From: Ophioderma brevispina
Taxonomy: Eukaryota; Echinodermata; Ophiuroidea; Amphilepidida; Ophiodermatidae
Reading direction: 5' to 3'
NCBI GenBank assembly: GCA_023653785.1
Contig: JAMKCH010056671.1
Coordinates: 1-64,000 of the forward strand
DNA: 64,000 bases
Shown: positions 42,751 to 54,964 of the stretch, piece after piece
How positions within the stretch are numbered: the stretch's first letter is position 1
Layout: each line of letters starts with the position of its first letter
Notes under the pieces: generated by a model
Databases searched by the model: none
What the model saw: the letters and a program-made list of their open reading frames with translations, nothing else
What the model was told of the DNA's origin: nothing
Position numbers and translations under genes: made by a program

Positions 42751-43787
42751 CACTTTGGAACATGTTTGAATCACTTTTCAACAACGGAAAATCGTTGTGA
42801 AAACTTATTAATATCGTGTATAGAAGACACTACAATAGGCTACTACAAGCAATGGGTGCCTACAATGTTCCCAGTCGACAGAAGTCTTCCTGGAAATAGA
42901 TGTATAAATCTAAGCAAAACGGTAGTTTTGACATGTTGTTGCCTTTGCAGTTTGCACCTGGTTTACTTTGCGCCCGCATACTTAGAGTTCTAAACGTGAC
43001 GAACAGTACGTCGACTTAAGCGTACTGCGTAAACACACTTCCGTGCACATTGCGCCGGGTGTTGTGATGCGTTAATTTGCCATATCAAACTGTGCGGTGA
43101 TAGAAATATAACATGAGTACGCTCCTGTACAAGGCGATACGGCGAGTTGTTGAATTCACAATCCAACCATCTATTATTGCAAATTAGTCTTTAATCAGTG
43201 CGCTCGCAAAATGGTTTCTCCAAGTGACAGTCAATGAAGAACCATTTCAAGAGAAACGACTCAAGGAAAGATTTAACTGATCAGTTATCCAAATACATGG
43301 CTCAGCACACAGATGTATCACATGGCAGAGCTATGCAGCGTACACGACCTTCTTGTATTCACAAGTGATATAAATGAAAGGTCTGTTGCCTCATTTCTTT
43401 ACTTACCTCAAGGTGGAGGTTGTATGTACGATCGAACTGCTGGCCTTCTATTGTCATGTTCTTAATTTTATGGAGATCAAAAATTTACTAAAAGAAATTG
43501 AACTTCTTTAATTACTGCCTTCCTATTTTTTTTGTTAAAGATATCTGTGAGCCCAAACATATGATTAAAATGCCATTAATTATTTTTAGTCAACAAAATG
43601 ATGACAAGATTGGCAAAAATGTAGGATGATGCTGGTGAGAATCAGGGGCCTAATAATATTCCTAACTTAACACCTACACCATTCAAATTCATTATCCTAT
43701 GAAGTTAGATAAAGAACATTGATGAATGGGAAGAGATATTCCATTTAAATTGAATCATAAGAGAACAATAATGCCCGAGAGGAAAAC
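42751..43787. other. hemicentin intron
   Basis: No exon is seen. It contains the hairpin repeat at 43200-43275. Confidence 0.4.
43200..43275. repeat. short hairpin repeat, copy 2 (inverted)
   Basis: AAAATGGTTTCTCCAAGTGA and TGAAGAACCATTTCAAGAG form an imperfect hairpin. Read on the minus strand it aligns with 39748-39812 (TTCCTTGAGT...CTCTTGAAATGGTTCTTCA). Confidence 0.6.
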
Positions 43788-43970
43788 CAATTCTTAAGTC
43801 TACATGGTTCTTCATTGCGTTCTGATGTCTCTATCGCAAGTTCACTAAGAATAGCGCCCTCCATTTCGTGGGTATGGATACTGCATCTCTTGGTAGCGTT
43901 TTTGAATCCCGCCATCACAGACAGCAGAACAGTGTGACCAATCCTCCCAGGTAGACCAGCCTCCATGAAC
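43788..43970 (-). CDS. hmcn: hemicentin exon: thrombospondin type-1 repeat (frameshifted)
   Basis: TTTCCCACACAG/TTCATGG starts an exon reading VHGGWSTWEDWSHCSAVCDG, then GIQKRY. After a frame change it reads RCSIHTHEMEGAILSE, ending EEPCRLKN near donor ATTG/GTTTTC. W-x-x-W-x-x-W and CSxxCxxG are the TSP1 core that takes C- and O-linked glycans. The final CP is altered. Two small indels would reconcile the frames. Confidence 0.8.
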
Positions 43971-45188
43971 TGTGTGGGAAAATGGATCATATTGTAAAAT
44001 ATGTCAAGAATTTGACAGCAATATGTGCCTTTCTAACATTTTTCCAGGACTTTGGGCTACTTCTAGCCTAGATTCGCTTCAGCGGTTCATTGTTTAAGGC
44101 AATGAAGCTGTACCATGCAACTGCTAGCGAGGACGTAGGCAATTCTGGTCGGAAACCCGGAACTTATTCTAGACATAATGTTCTGCTCTAGGCGTTTTTC
44201 AATGAAACTGTTATCTGATATCATCTGGTCTGCCACCAAAATGTGCTGGCTGCATGTCACAAACCGTGAATCTTTACTGCTAAAATGCTTGGTGTGAAAG
44301 GCCCACACTCATCCCGGGAATTGCCTAGACAAAGGTCCTGGAGAAGTTTTAAATTTGGAGAAAGGATGGTGTGGCCTTTGGATGACCATACAACACATTT
44401 TGGTGTGTGCATTTTGGCTGAAAAGTGCCCAATTTTTAAATATTAAGTAGAAAAAAGTAGCAGTGGTCCCAGCTGATTTACCATTTTCTACATTCAGCTT
44501 TTTTTTAATTTGCAAAAATACACAACCAAATAAAAAAATGTTAGTACTCAAAATACATGGGGAGGGAAATACCGGACAGGGCTACCAACAATTTCTTTGG
44601 GTTTTTTTTTCAGTGAGGCAGAAGGCAAAATTACTTTTTTTCCACTAATGTATTTTTGCAGATTTTCAAAAGTAGATGTATGCCATGCATGAATCAGATC
44701 TTTTACAGAAAATTTTTCTACAAAAAACTTTTCTGTAAAAATTACATTAAAAATTTTAAGATTAAGAAAACAATTTTATTTCATTATTTCATTCCTTGCA
44801 TCAGGGTTTCGTAGTGATGGGGGGGTGGGGGGGGAACACACACAAAAGGCCACCACCAAACCCCCAAATAGCAAAAATAGAATTACATCTATTAAAAAGG
44901 ATTGAAATATAAGCGACACAAGGAACAAAGAGAGACCAAGATAATATTAACAAAGACAAGTCAATCACAAACCACTCCCAAGAACACCCTTTTCATTATT
45001 TTTGAGAGATCCAAGTTAAGACAGCAAGAAATTTAATGAGAATCAAGCTGATTTACAGAGATGTCAAGAATGAAAAGTAGAAGCACATACATGTGGAGCC
45101 AACATCCTGGCACACACGGTTAGCTCAGCTTTGCTTCGCCATGGGGATAATAATTCAGATAATTAATAAAATAATCATTCTAAGCTAC
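43971..45188 (-). other. hemicentin intron
   Basis: A 73-codon frame at 44308-44087 (-) has no recognisable domain. G runs occur at 44820-44833. Nothing else is supported. Confidence 0.35.
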
Positions 45189-45358
45189 CTGGACAGGCTT
45201 TCAGATTACCAATGTCATCTTCTTTGGATTGGACCTTCACATGTCCTGCATTGTACTGAGGTGCTGGGTTGTTACAGTGCGAGTCCTGGTCTTTCGTCCT
45301 CCCTCACAAGACTTGGAGCACATAGTCCATGGAGCCCAAGGACTCCAGTTACCATCAA
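45189..45358 (-). CDS. hmcn: hemicentin exon: thrombospondin type-1 repeat (frameshifted)
   Basis: The minus strand reads FDGNWSPWAPWTMCSKSC, then EGGRKTRTRT. After one indel it reads CNNPAPQYNAGHV-like sequence and ends ...KACPG at donor CCAG/GTAGCTT. All TSP1 landmarks are present: the W..W motif, CS.SC..G, R.R, the C(N)NPAP turn and terminal CPG. The upstream acceptor reads GTAACG where AG is expected, another apparent base error. Confidence 0.82.
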
Positions 45359-46228
45359 ACGTTACAAGACAAAATGGTTAGGGATGAGTTCCTGACACAC
45401 CTACTTGTCTACTAGGAAGTTTTTTTGTTTTAAAGGTTGGAAAGTTTTTAAAGGGGGGGGGGGGGAAGGGAAGTACAAGTTGGATAATTATATAATTACT
45501 AGCAGGAGGCTTGCGCTTTGCGGGGCTTCCCGCTAGTTGAGTGACGGGAGCGATCACTGAAACGAAAGCGGTCACCGAAAACAAAAAAGGATCAAGTTGA
45601 ACTGACTTTTTTGCACTGGTGTTTGCTCCGTATCACAAGTCATTGGTAATGGCTTTTGTGGTGGGTGTCAGGATTTATTCAGCTAGTGAGCTGATCGGCC
45701 GCGTGTACTCATGATACGGACGCTCCCAACAGGGGCCCGCTAGTTGAGGCTGGGGCGGATTGGGAACAGTCAGGGGTTTTAACCATACTAAGGCACTAAG
45801 GAGCTGTTAATTGCATACTCATCAGCGTCTGCATGCATAAGACGCCCGTTTTTAACTGATTTTCACAATTATGAACGGATTTCATCTGAATATAGTTTAG
45901 AACACCACCGGGTAACAAACAATCTTCATGAAAATGTGGAGAAAGAATAAAACTTTTCTCCGTTCCCGTACTTTGATGATATCAAAAAGGATTGAAACTG
46001 ACGGAGCATTTTGAACCGAAAGATACATACAACAATTATAGTATTATAGGTATGATTGGATGGTTGAGATGAAACAGAAAAAATTTGGCCTAAGCCTAGC
46101 TCAAATATTGAACTCATCTGAATGAGAATGAACATTCACAAAGTGAATTAACAAATGGAAAAGCTATGACACAGGGGATTCAAATGTGACGTTGAACAAA
46201 GATAGTAAAGATTAGAAGACTGTTGGAC
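45359..46228 (-). other. hemicentin intron
   Basis: A G-run (about 45454-45466) and AT-rich sequence. No exon or repeat was recognised. Confidence 0.4.
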
Positions 46229-46420
46229 CACCCCCCTGTCTCCCCCCCTCATCCCTCGCTCCCCCCTCCTACCTACCCTCTTAACCCTCCACTTTTTCTC
46301 CAATTTCATTCCCACCCCTCTTCCCCCTCGCCACCCTCGCCCACCACCCACCTCCCCCCTCTCCTCCTCTTCCACTTCCAGCTCTTTCCCCTGTCACCCC
46401 CTCCTAATTTGTATTCCAAA
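46229..46420. repeat. polypyrimidine (C-rich) tract
   Basis: About 190 bases of almost pure C/T on the plus strand with several runs of six or more C, so the minus (coding) strand has G-runs with G-quadruplex potential. It lies just downstream of a TSP1 exon donor. The open frames it produces on both strands are compositional. Confidence 0.85.
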
Positions 46421-46451
46421 CATCCCCCCGAAAAAAAGGGTAGAGACAGAC

Positions 46452-46618
46452 CTGGACACTCCTCCTCTTGCACATCATGGGCCTCTCTACTTTCCATAAG
46501 CAGTCATTGCATTGAAGAGGGGGTAGGATTGTCACCATCGAGGTAGCGGAATTGGTTCTCCTCACACAGGTCGTAATGCAATGATGCCAGTCTTGCCATG
46601 CGCTCCAACTACAATCGA
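46452..46618 (-). CDS. hmcn: hemicentin exon: thrombospondin type-1 repeat (frameshifted)
   Basis: TTTTGTATAG/TCGATTG starts VDCSWSAWQDWHHCITTC. A second frame continues ENQFRYLDGDNPTPSSMQ, and the end reads SREAHDVQEEECPG at donor CCAG/GTCTGT. W-S-A-W-x-D-W, T-T-C and the terminal EECPG identify TSP1. One indel after TTC and one near MQC explain the breaks. Confidence 0.75.
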
Positions 46619-46970
46619 CTATACAAAATTAAAGGTGAGAAATCATAGGGATAACCTATTATTCTTTCCGTAACCTTAAAAATAAATACTTTTATACAAA
46701 AACAAGGCACAAAAAAATATTTGAAATTTGCTGGAGCGATTTATGAAAGACAGGCTGTAGAATTTTTAAAATAATTTTCTTACATTTTCAGATACAGCCA
46801 ATCACTGACAGAACCTTTTACCACATGAAATTTGAATACTGTGCATCATTTCTCATACAGAAAAAAATATAATCCTAACCCATACCAGTTGGTTTAACCT
46901 TAATCACAACCTTATACCTTAGAAGACAATTTCTCTGAATTTGCACAGAGGGTCATGCCTTATGCAGAAG
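46619..46970. other. hemicentin intron
   Basis: No signal was recognised. Confidence 0.35.
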
Positions 46971-47211
46971 GAGTTTACCTGGCCTCTAATTAACGGTATG
47001 CGACCACCCACTCTTGATATGTATAAGCTACCTAGGTTTGTTTCAAAACCCAACCCATGATCAATCGGATTTTTTTTTTTAGCAATAGGGTGGATGAGCT
47101 GTATTCCATTTTACTATTGATTTACGTTGATCTAGGTAGTCTCATTGGGTCGAGTTGCCTTTTCTATTTAAGGTAGGTACACATACCGGAATTAGAGGCC
47201 AGGTCAACCTC
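46971..47211. mobile_element. MITE with 30-bp terminal inverted repeats
   Basis: GTTTACCTGGCCTCTAATTA at the left is complementary (few mismatches) to GAATTAGAGGCCAGGTCAAC at the right, with GGTATG / CATACC just inside. The 240-bp interior is non-coding. It ends only 15 bp from the donor of the 47.3-kb TSP1 exon. Confidence 0.75.
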
Positions 47212-47225
47212 TTTCAAGCACTTAC

Positions 47226-47389
47226 TTTGGACATGGGGTAAATGAGTCACATGTTGCCACAGCTTCCCTTGGCACGGATTTCTCCAATTGCGGCGGTGAT
47301 GGTCCTTCTCTCATCCTGGTACGTAATCCACGATCACATGATGTGACGACATTCCTCCCACGGTGACCATTCACCATATCGTCCATTAA
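47226..47389 (-). CDS. hmcn: hemicentin exon: thrombospondin type-1 repeat (frameshifted)
   Basis: ACATTATAG/TTAATGG and TCCAAA/GTAAGTGC bound 164 nt. The start reads NGRYGEWSPWEEC; other frames give TSCDRGLRTRMREGPSP and ATCDSFTPCPK. W-S-P-W, SC..G and R-x-R followed by the final C....CP are TSP1 features. Two indels disrupt the frame in the first half. Confidence 0.78.
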
Positions 47390-47756
47390 CTATAATGTGA
47401 ACAGGAGGGTGGGTCAGGACACAACGGGATTAACATTTCAGTTCACTTATATGTGGACATGACCCAAGCAGGGCAAGATCAAGGTCACTCTATTGAAATG
47501 TAATATCCATCCCTGGGGCCATCCCCAACATCATGGGCAGAGAATTTCTTGCATTTTTTTTAATATAAAGGAGTTTGAGGAGTTAAAAAAAAAAACAACA
47601 CATTCACATGTCAAAATAACACACATATACCAATACATGGGGCCCCCATGAATGCATGCATGCACATACAGATTCAAACACAAAAGAAAAAGATCCTGTA
47701 GTCACAGTGTTAAGATGATCGAACCAGTTGGGATATTCATCACGCTCAAAATGATT
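47390..47756 (-). other. hemicentin intron
   Basis: No signal was recognised beyond A-rich and CACAT-type simple sequence. Confidence 0.35.
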
Positions 47757-48662
47757 CTGGGTGACAGGCTTTTTTAAATATATTGCAATAGGGTGATAGT
47801 CTGCCTCTAAGAATATCTGGAATACTAGTATTATAGATTGTCAGAACAATCATATGGTCTTCAAAAAGAAAAGCCTTCCACAAGGCTATGAAAAGTATAT
47901 TCCAAAACAATCAAAGCACACTTTTAAAATGTATGAAGAGCGGGATATGCAGTGCACTATGACTTTGATGAAATGGACTCTTTCAAGGGAAGTACCCTTG
48001 AAGTACATTTACATACATATCAAGTAACTTTCATATTACCTGTTTTCCACCATGGACACTGTGACAGGGCCTTTTTTAAAAGATATTGCATAGGGTGATG
48101 ACTGTCTCTAAGAATAATTGAATACTAGTATTATTAGATTGTCCAGAACTCACTATGTCTTCAAAAGGAAAAGCCTTCCACAAGGCTATGAAAAGTATAT
48201 TCCAAACATATTTCAAGCACACTTTTAAAATGTATGAAGAGCTATGCATTTCACTATGCTTGTGATTTGAAACTGTACTCTTTCAAGGGAAGTACCTTTG
48301 AAGTTTACATTCTACATACATATCAAGTACATTTCATGTACAACTTTTTCACCATGGACCAATGTGACAGGCTTTTAAATATATTGCAAGAGGGGATAGT
48401 CTGTCTCTAAGAATAATTGAATACTCGTATTATTAGATTGTCAGAACATCACTTTGTCTTCAAAAGGAAAAGCCTTCCACAAGGCTATGAAAAGTATATT
48501 CCAAACATATTTCATAGACACTTTAAAAATGTATGAAGAGCTATGCATTTCACTATGACGTGATGAAATTTACTCTTTCAAGGGAAGTACCCTTGAAGTA
48601 CATTCTACATACATATAAAGTACCTTTCATATGTACTTGTTTTTTCACCATGGACACTACTG
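47757..48662. repeat. 303-bp tandem repeat, three copies, with internal hairpins
   Basis: Units start near 47757, 48061 and 48363 with GTGACAGGCTTTT, continue with GATAGTCTGTCTCTAAGAAT and end with TTTTTCACCATGGACACT. Each unit has two small perfect stem-loops: AGCCTTCCACAAGGCT and TCAAGGGAAGTACCCTTGA (copy 2 has CCTTTGA). Copies differ mostly by single-base insertions and deletions. Confidence 0.9.
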
Positions 48663-50034
48663 TGATCAATGAACTACAGTAAGTACAAAATTGTGCTGTG
48701 CTAAGATATGATACTATATACAAGTGATTGAGATTGTTAATCTACAAAATTATTCTACAAGAGCAAAAGGTCCAAGCATGTTGTAGCACCTTGCCATTTT
48801 TACTAAAATTTTCTCAAAACCTGAGGAAAGGTATTTTTTTTGCCTTTCTCCAGAGGGTTCCCTGCATGAGAACATTGCTTTTACATCTTTTTGGCAAGAA
48901 ACCCTGGGTGGGCGTTGTGCACCCAATGTCCCCTTGCTGGATACACCAATGTATTCACATAACAAAACATCAGTGGCTACCTTTATTCTAAGGCCTACTT
49001 TGTATTACATGCAGCTGTGCAAGCAACACAGGTTACCTCCTTGAATGTAACAGGGAACATTGAAAATTGCAATTTGAACCCCTTTAACCCTGGTAGATTC
49101 GGGAATAAGAATCATCAGCCAATGAATTGGCATTATTAGTTCATGAATATTTATGAGGTGTAGTAACAGCCTTTGACACAGATGGCTTCTCAAATGACAA
49201 CAGATCATTTGAGAAGCCATCTCAAAAGCCGGTGACCTAAAATAAGACTTCTTTAGACTCAAATGCATTCTTTATCCTATATAATTTGGAATATGTTCAA
49301 GCAAAATGTGTAATTTTGAAAAGTTTTTAAAATGGAAACCTTTTGAGCTATGACAATGGAGAGGGTCAGTCGGTATGCTTGTCTACATTTCAGAATAATG
49401 CATTCACAGGTTAAGTTTGTGAGGATTTACTTTACTTTTTGTCCAAAAAATCTAAACCTGACAGAAGCATTTAGGGAAATCTCTGGAAAAATCCAAACTT
49501 AGATATTTACAATTTTGTACAAGATTACCATTGTATTCAGCAAGTTGCCACAGGTTCATGATAACTGAGAAAAAGTACAGCTATAGAGTTCTAATAATGT
49601 TATGAACTTTAAAATGAAAACAACTATCCAGGAAAGTGGCATTAACTATATTAATCAAAAGTATACATGTGTAAGATGAACTAGAAATTGATGACTATGT
49701 GAGTGAATTGCCCATCACAAACACAGCAATAAGTGGCTAGATCTATTGAAGGAATTCAACAAAAATGTTATGTGCTATGAGATTGAACTGCTGAAATAAT
49801 TTGTGATATTCTACAACTAGATTTGTTATTAACACTAAAATCTGGCTATTCCATCTACACAAAGGAAGCCGCCCACGTGAGTTCACCACACGTTTTAGCA
49901 AGGCACAGTTTATTTAAATACATGCCTTCAACATCTTGCACTTGTTTTGCATTAAAAATTATCTTTTGCCAGATTTTAGATATGAAGAGCCAAACTACAA
50001 TAAAAGGCACTAAGTACTAGCTACCAAATGGGCT
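48663..50034. other. hemicentin intron with one hairpin
   Basis: GATGGCTTCTCAAATGA (about 49178) and TCATTTGAGAAGCCATC (about 49204) form a perfect 17-bp stem around CAACAGA. Otherwise nothing was recognised. Confidence 0.5.
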
Positions 50035-50351
50035 ATTCCAAATAACTCTCATATGCCCCCATGGAAGGCACAACTGGAATTGAGTATATGCCTTCCATAA
50101 TGGGGTAATGCATTCTTTCAGAATAGCCATGGTCTGATCATGATCAATGCATGGGTGTCACATGCACTCACCCATGCATTGAACATGACCTGACCATGTG
50201 GTTATAATCTAATGCGCACTAGAAGAGCAGTTAGATATCTGTGAGTTCAAATGAGTGTGATTGTGCATAGTGTGCTGTCCTCTAATGCATCCATAAAACC
50301 AAGCCATCTACAATGTAACAGCCTGATAATGATGGAAACAATCGGACTTAC

Positions 50352-50522
50352 TAGGACACATAGCGACCTCACATGGTCTACTCTCATGCACCCCGCCGGC
50401 ACACTGGCGTCCGTTGTTGGCCGGTGCGGGACTGTTGCAATGACGCGTGCGTCTCTGAGTGCCTTTTCCACAACTTTTACTACATGCTCCCCAATCTTCC
50501 CAATTGGACCACTTGCCGTGGA
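50352..50522 (-). CDS. hmcn: hemicentin exon: intact thrombospondin type-1 repeat
   Basis: CACCATCAG/TCCACGG and TGTCCTA/GTAAGTCC bound a 171-nt open exon. It reads VHGKWSNWEDWGACSKSCGK, then GTQRRTRHCNSPAPANNG, and QCAGG...CEVAMCP. This is a textbook TSP1: three layered Trp residues, an R-x-R ladder, six cysteines, and CSxSCG, the site for O-fucosylation. The codon-perfect frame contrasts with its tandem copy at 51989-52155. Confidence 0.95.
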
Positions 50523-51988
50523 CTGATGGTGGTGATTACATAGAGAAACATAACAATGTATTCAAACATTACAGAGGCGCATTTCATAATGGTACAATTT
50601 GTCGACAAAATCATGCTTTTTCTGCAAACAAACTACACATGTAATTTAGCAAATATACACATAGAGCCCACATATACTGAAATAAACACAAGAAGCTATA
50701 TAGAAGTGGGAATGAAAAAGTGCTCTTTGACTACCTTTGGTTAAATGGCATAAATGTCACACATATTTATATTTGTTTGTTAATATTTTTGTTTGATTTG
50801 ATGCCCAATGACTGCAAGTCATGGAGCAAACCACATTTGGATCTACTCAAAATTTGAAATAATGGAAATTTAAACAGAGCTCAGAATTGCCCCCTTAAGA
50901 TTGAAGAAAAGCTCTTAGAGCTGGTTTGCAGATTTTGGCTTTGCTCACTAATTTAAACTTTATAGATCATAAACAAGTTTCACAAAGATATGCACTTCTG
51001 GATTTTCACTTCTACACAAAAATATGAAACACTGCAAATACAGTAAACCTTCCCAATAAGCATATAAACTACTAGACACTATCTTTCAATAGTGTACCAC
51101 ATTTCCCCTGCATGCTTGTCTATTTGTTACTATAAGCAATTCTTACATAACATTTTGCATCATCATGCACCAAGGTCAATCCAGCCCAGATAGTATTCAT
51201 GCATTATACACGTATGCAATTCTTTGGGTCACAAAAAATATAAAATTCTCATGCTGAAATCCATGTCAGGGCTCAGGCACAGGAAACATAATGAATTCAT
51301 GATTTTTTTTATAAACTTAGACCTTTGAATTTATATGAACTTTGACCTGAGGCCTAATTTGCTTGAGAGAAATCCAACTACACAGCCAGTTTCTGCATGG
51401 TGGGAGCTACACGGCTACACCTGAGGGGACATGAACTACCTACCCAATAGATCCACATGAATCTGTTTTTCTGCCAAACAGAAGAATAGTTTTGTGGCAG
51501 CTGTCTGCACCAGTTATTTCATCTCTCAGTATGATATAGTATTCTCAATCTTCTATTTTTTTTTCTTCAAAATTTTGCATATTATTTCCATTTTGAATAC
51601 ATTTTTAAGATGCTCATTTAAAATTTGGCTGGGTGTGCATCTACCCAGGATCACTGAACTAATTCAGCACAAATCACTCTCATATGCCCCATGGAAGGCA
51701 CACTGGATTGAGATAATGCCTTTCACATATGGGGGAATATGCATTCTTTTCAGAATAGCCCCATGGTCTGATCATGATCAATGCATGGGTGTCCCACATG
51801 CCTCACCCCATGCATTTAACATGACCTGACATTTGGTTATAATCTACTTGCGTCACTAGAAGAGCATTATATATCTGTGAGTCAAATAGTGTGATTGTGC
51901 ATATTGGTGGGCGGTCCTCTATGCGGTCCATAAAACCAATCCATCGACAATGTAACAGCCTGAATAATGAGGAACACATCGGAATTAC

Positions 51989-52155
51989 TAGGCACAGCGC
52001 CTCACGGGTTACTCTCTGCCCCCGCCGGCACAACTGGCGGTCCGTTTTTTGGCCGGTGCGGGACTGTTGCAATGACGCGGCGTCTCTGAGTGCCTTTTCC
52101 ACAACTTTTAACTACAATTCTCCCCAATCTTCCCAATTGGACCACTTGCCGTGGA
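51989..52155 (-). pseudogene. hmcn: duplicate TSP1 exon, frameshifted
   Basis: A copy of the 50.4-kb exon. The minus strand reads GKWSN-type DNA and KSCGKGTQRRRVIAT before losing frame. Compared with 50352-50522 it has several one-base insertions and deletions (an extra A before ACTAC, extra C near GACGCGG, an extra T run at CGTTTTTT). The donor has become GTAATT. It is either a decaying duplicate exon or an unpolished second copy. Confidence 0.8.
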
Positions 52156-53318
52156 CTGATGTGGTTATTACCAACATAGAGAACATACAATGTATTCAAA
52201 CATTACGAGGTGCATTCATAATGGTACAATTTGTCGACAAAATCATGCTTTTTCTGCAAACAAAACTAACCATGTATTTAGCAAGACAAATAACCATCGA
52301 GCCCACATATACTGAAATAAACACAAGAAGCTATATAGAAGTGGGAATGAAAAAGTGCTCTTTGACTACCTTTGGTTAAATGGCATAAATGTCACCACAT
52401 ATTTCTATTTGTTTGTTAATATTTTTGTTTGATATTTGATTCCCATGACTGCAAGTCTGAGCAAACCACCTTTTGGTCTACCAAAATTTTAAATAAATGG
52501 AAATTTAAACAGAGCTCAGAATTGCCCCCTTAAGATTGAAAAAAAGCTCTTAGAGCGGTTGCAGATTTCGGCTTTGCCACTAATTTAAACTTTATAGATC
52601 ATAAACAGTTTTAACAAAGATATGCACTTCTGGATTTTCCCTTCTACATACACAAAAATTTGAAACACGGCAAATACAGTAAACCTTCCCAATAAGCATA
52701 TAAACTACTAGACCTGATCTTTGTCAATAGTGTATACCAACCACATTTCCCCTGCATGCTTGTCTATTTGTTACTATAAGCCCTTCTTACATAACATTTT
52801 GCATCATCATGCACCACCAAGGTCATCCAGCCAGATAGCAATTAGACACACATGCAATCTTTGTGATCGCAAAAATATAAAATCCTCATGCTGATCCATG
52901 TCAGGGCTCAGGCATCAGGAAACATACCTGGATTTAATGATTTTTTTTTGATAACTTAGAGACCTTTGAATTTATATGGAAATTGTGACCAGACCTAATG
53001 TGCTTGAGAGTACTCCAACTAACAGCCCTTTTCTGGCTGGTGGGAGCTAACATAGCGACTCCTGCGGACATGACACTCCTACCCAATAATTCCACATGAA
53101 TCTGTTTTCCTGCAAACAGAAGAATAGTTTGGTGGCAGCTGTCTGCACCCGTTATTTCATCCTCATATGATTATAGTATTCTTTTCAATCTTCTATTTTT
53201 TTTTTCTTCCAAAATTTTTGCATAATTTTCCATTTTTGAATACAGTTTTAAGATGCTCTTTAAACTTTGGCTGGGTATGCAACTACCCAGTATTACTTGG
53301 AACTAAATTCAGCACAAA

Positions 53319-54857
53319 ATCCTCTCAGCTACATAATTTAAAATCCCTGGGTCATTAAACGAAACCCTGTGTTTGAAATTGTTTGCAACAATAAAAGGCA
53401 CATCATATAAAATATTTTTTCAAAGATGGGCATTTATAGTGCATTTATGTATGCTTCTTTGAATCATGATGTCACAAACATTCATTTCAGGGCGGCAGCT
53501 ATTATGTGAATGTGTTTCAGTCATTTATTCACAATGTAATGTTTTACACACTGAATATCACACTGACCTGAGGAAGAACAAAAGTACCCATAGTGGATAT
53601 TCTTCTCATAAGACCATATTATTTGTATAGAATTGTTGGCCATATGGAGTCCTTGAGCCCTACCAGAAACTTTTCACTTCATCATTCATTTCATGCCAAT
53701 ATAAGGCAACATAAAACAAATAGCCATATTAACATTTGTACTTCTACTTTAAGATATTTTTTTGCAAGATGATAGACTTTACTACATGAAATATTGCACC
53801 ATCAACAAGGAGATATGTCTAATATACCATGACACATACCCATGCAATGGTGTCATCATAAAAACTACCACACATCATAAAATGCATTGGGTGTCGATTA
53901 ATTTGGCCAGCTTCACTGTTTTAATGCAGATAACACCTTGAAGGTGGGTGATTCGATCACAGACTCATATCCCACTTGACCCACTCAAAATTGAGATTTT
54001 GGGTATCAAAGAGAGCTCGCGTTTTCTATAAGCCAATTGAAATTGATAAGGCCTGAGAAATATTTCCTCATCCTAACATGGTCAAAACCCCCAAAAAAAA
54101 AACACGTCTGCTCTTTGGTCATTTTTGATACGTTTTTTCAAACCGCTAGATCAATCTATCTCCGCATTTGTTATCCGACGTTGTGGTGACAGGCTTTCAC
54201 CTGAGGCAGAAAGCAATCATATGCAAATAAACTCGAACCATCTAACCCTTCAAGCCGCGCCTCTATCATTCATATCATGTTTTGAGGAGTCCAAATGTGT
54301 GGAAATAACGGATCCAAACATGATAATGATACAATTTGTGATGATTTTTGCCCATTCTTAATTTGTCTCGCTATGAGTTTTAAAATATTGGGCTCGACGC
54401 ACCTCGCCCCAATATTTTTGTCAACTCACATGCTCGACCATTATTTTGGGCTTAATCATTCCAATTTTATATCAAAATGATGATCATTTTGCAAAATGTT
54501 CATCAGGCTTTGCTACCTGACTCGCACGCACGATGACCGTTTATTTGGACTCTCAATGTTGTTTGTCGCAACGCCAGGAATATCTACCGCATCTTCTGAG
54601 GCCTGCGACATCTCATTGTGTTATTGGCTAGGATGCTGAGACGCCCTCGTGTTCGAAACAGGAAATCATCTTTGTACTCATCTATGTGCAAAATACAGGA
54701 TTGGAAAAGTGTAGGCAAACAGTTCCAAATCTTTTGTCTATATCCATGCAGGGTTTAATGAGTAGCTGTATGAAAACTTGACTAGTACTACCACAAAACT
54801 GTTTGAAAACTTAAAATCACCCAAAAAAAGGAACACCACTAAAGGTCATCTACTAAC
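53319..54857 (-). other. hemicentin intron
   Basis: No exon was recognised, although the second half of the Ig domain begun at 54858-54964 should lie here. It must be obscured or very diverged. Confidence 0.4.
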
Positions 54858-54964
54858 TTTATAGAATGTTCCGGTTCTCCTGACACCATACATGCAGTCC
54901 TGATTGTAAATTGCTTCAACGATAACAGTTAATCTTTCTGGTTCTACAGTAAACAGAGGAGCAC
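54858..54964 (-). CDS. hmcn: hemicentin exon: I-set Ig domain, first half
   Basis: TTTGCATTCACCAG/GTGCTCC and CTATAAA/GTTAGTAG bound 107 nt. The frame reads APLFTVEPERLTVIVE. A shifted frame gives ACMVSGEPEHSIK, containing the first disulfide Cys and the G-x-P motif that precedes the conserved Trp of Ig domains. It is the last Ig exon before the TSP1 block. One indel separates the two readings. Confidence 0.6.

Larger units (their letters stand above)
50035..53318. repeat. 1.63-kb tandem duplication containing a TSP1 exon
   Basis: 50035-51668 and 51669-53318 align end to end (AATAACTCTCATATGCCCCC / AAATCACTCTCATATGCCCC at the starts; GGCTGGGTGTGCATCTACCC / GGCTGGGTATGCAACTACCC at the ends). 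Each contains one TSP1 exon. Differences are overwhelmingly 1-3 base indels, with fewer substitutions, in both exon and intron. Confidence 0.9.

Noticed and set aside
44087..44308. 73-codon minus-strand frame between TSP1 exons
   Set aside because: It lies in the correct orientation but has no TSP1, Ig or EGF pattern and no splice sites; left as intron.
46223..46546. Proline-rich 107-codon plus-strand frame
   Set aside because: It is produced by the C/T tract and is antisense to the TSP1 exon end.
47757..48662. CRISPR-like regular repeats
   Set aside because: Units are 303 bp directly abutting tandem repeats without spacers, in animal DNA.
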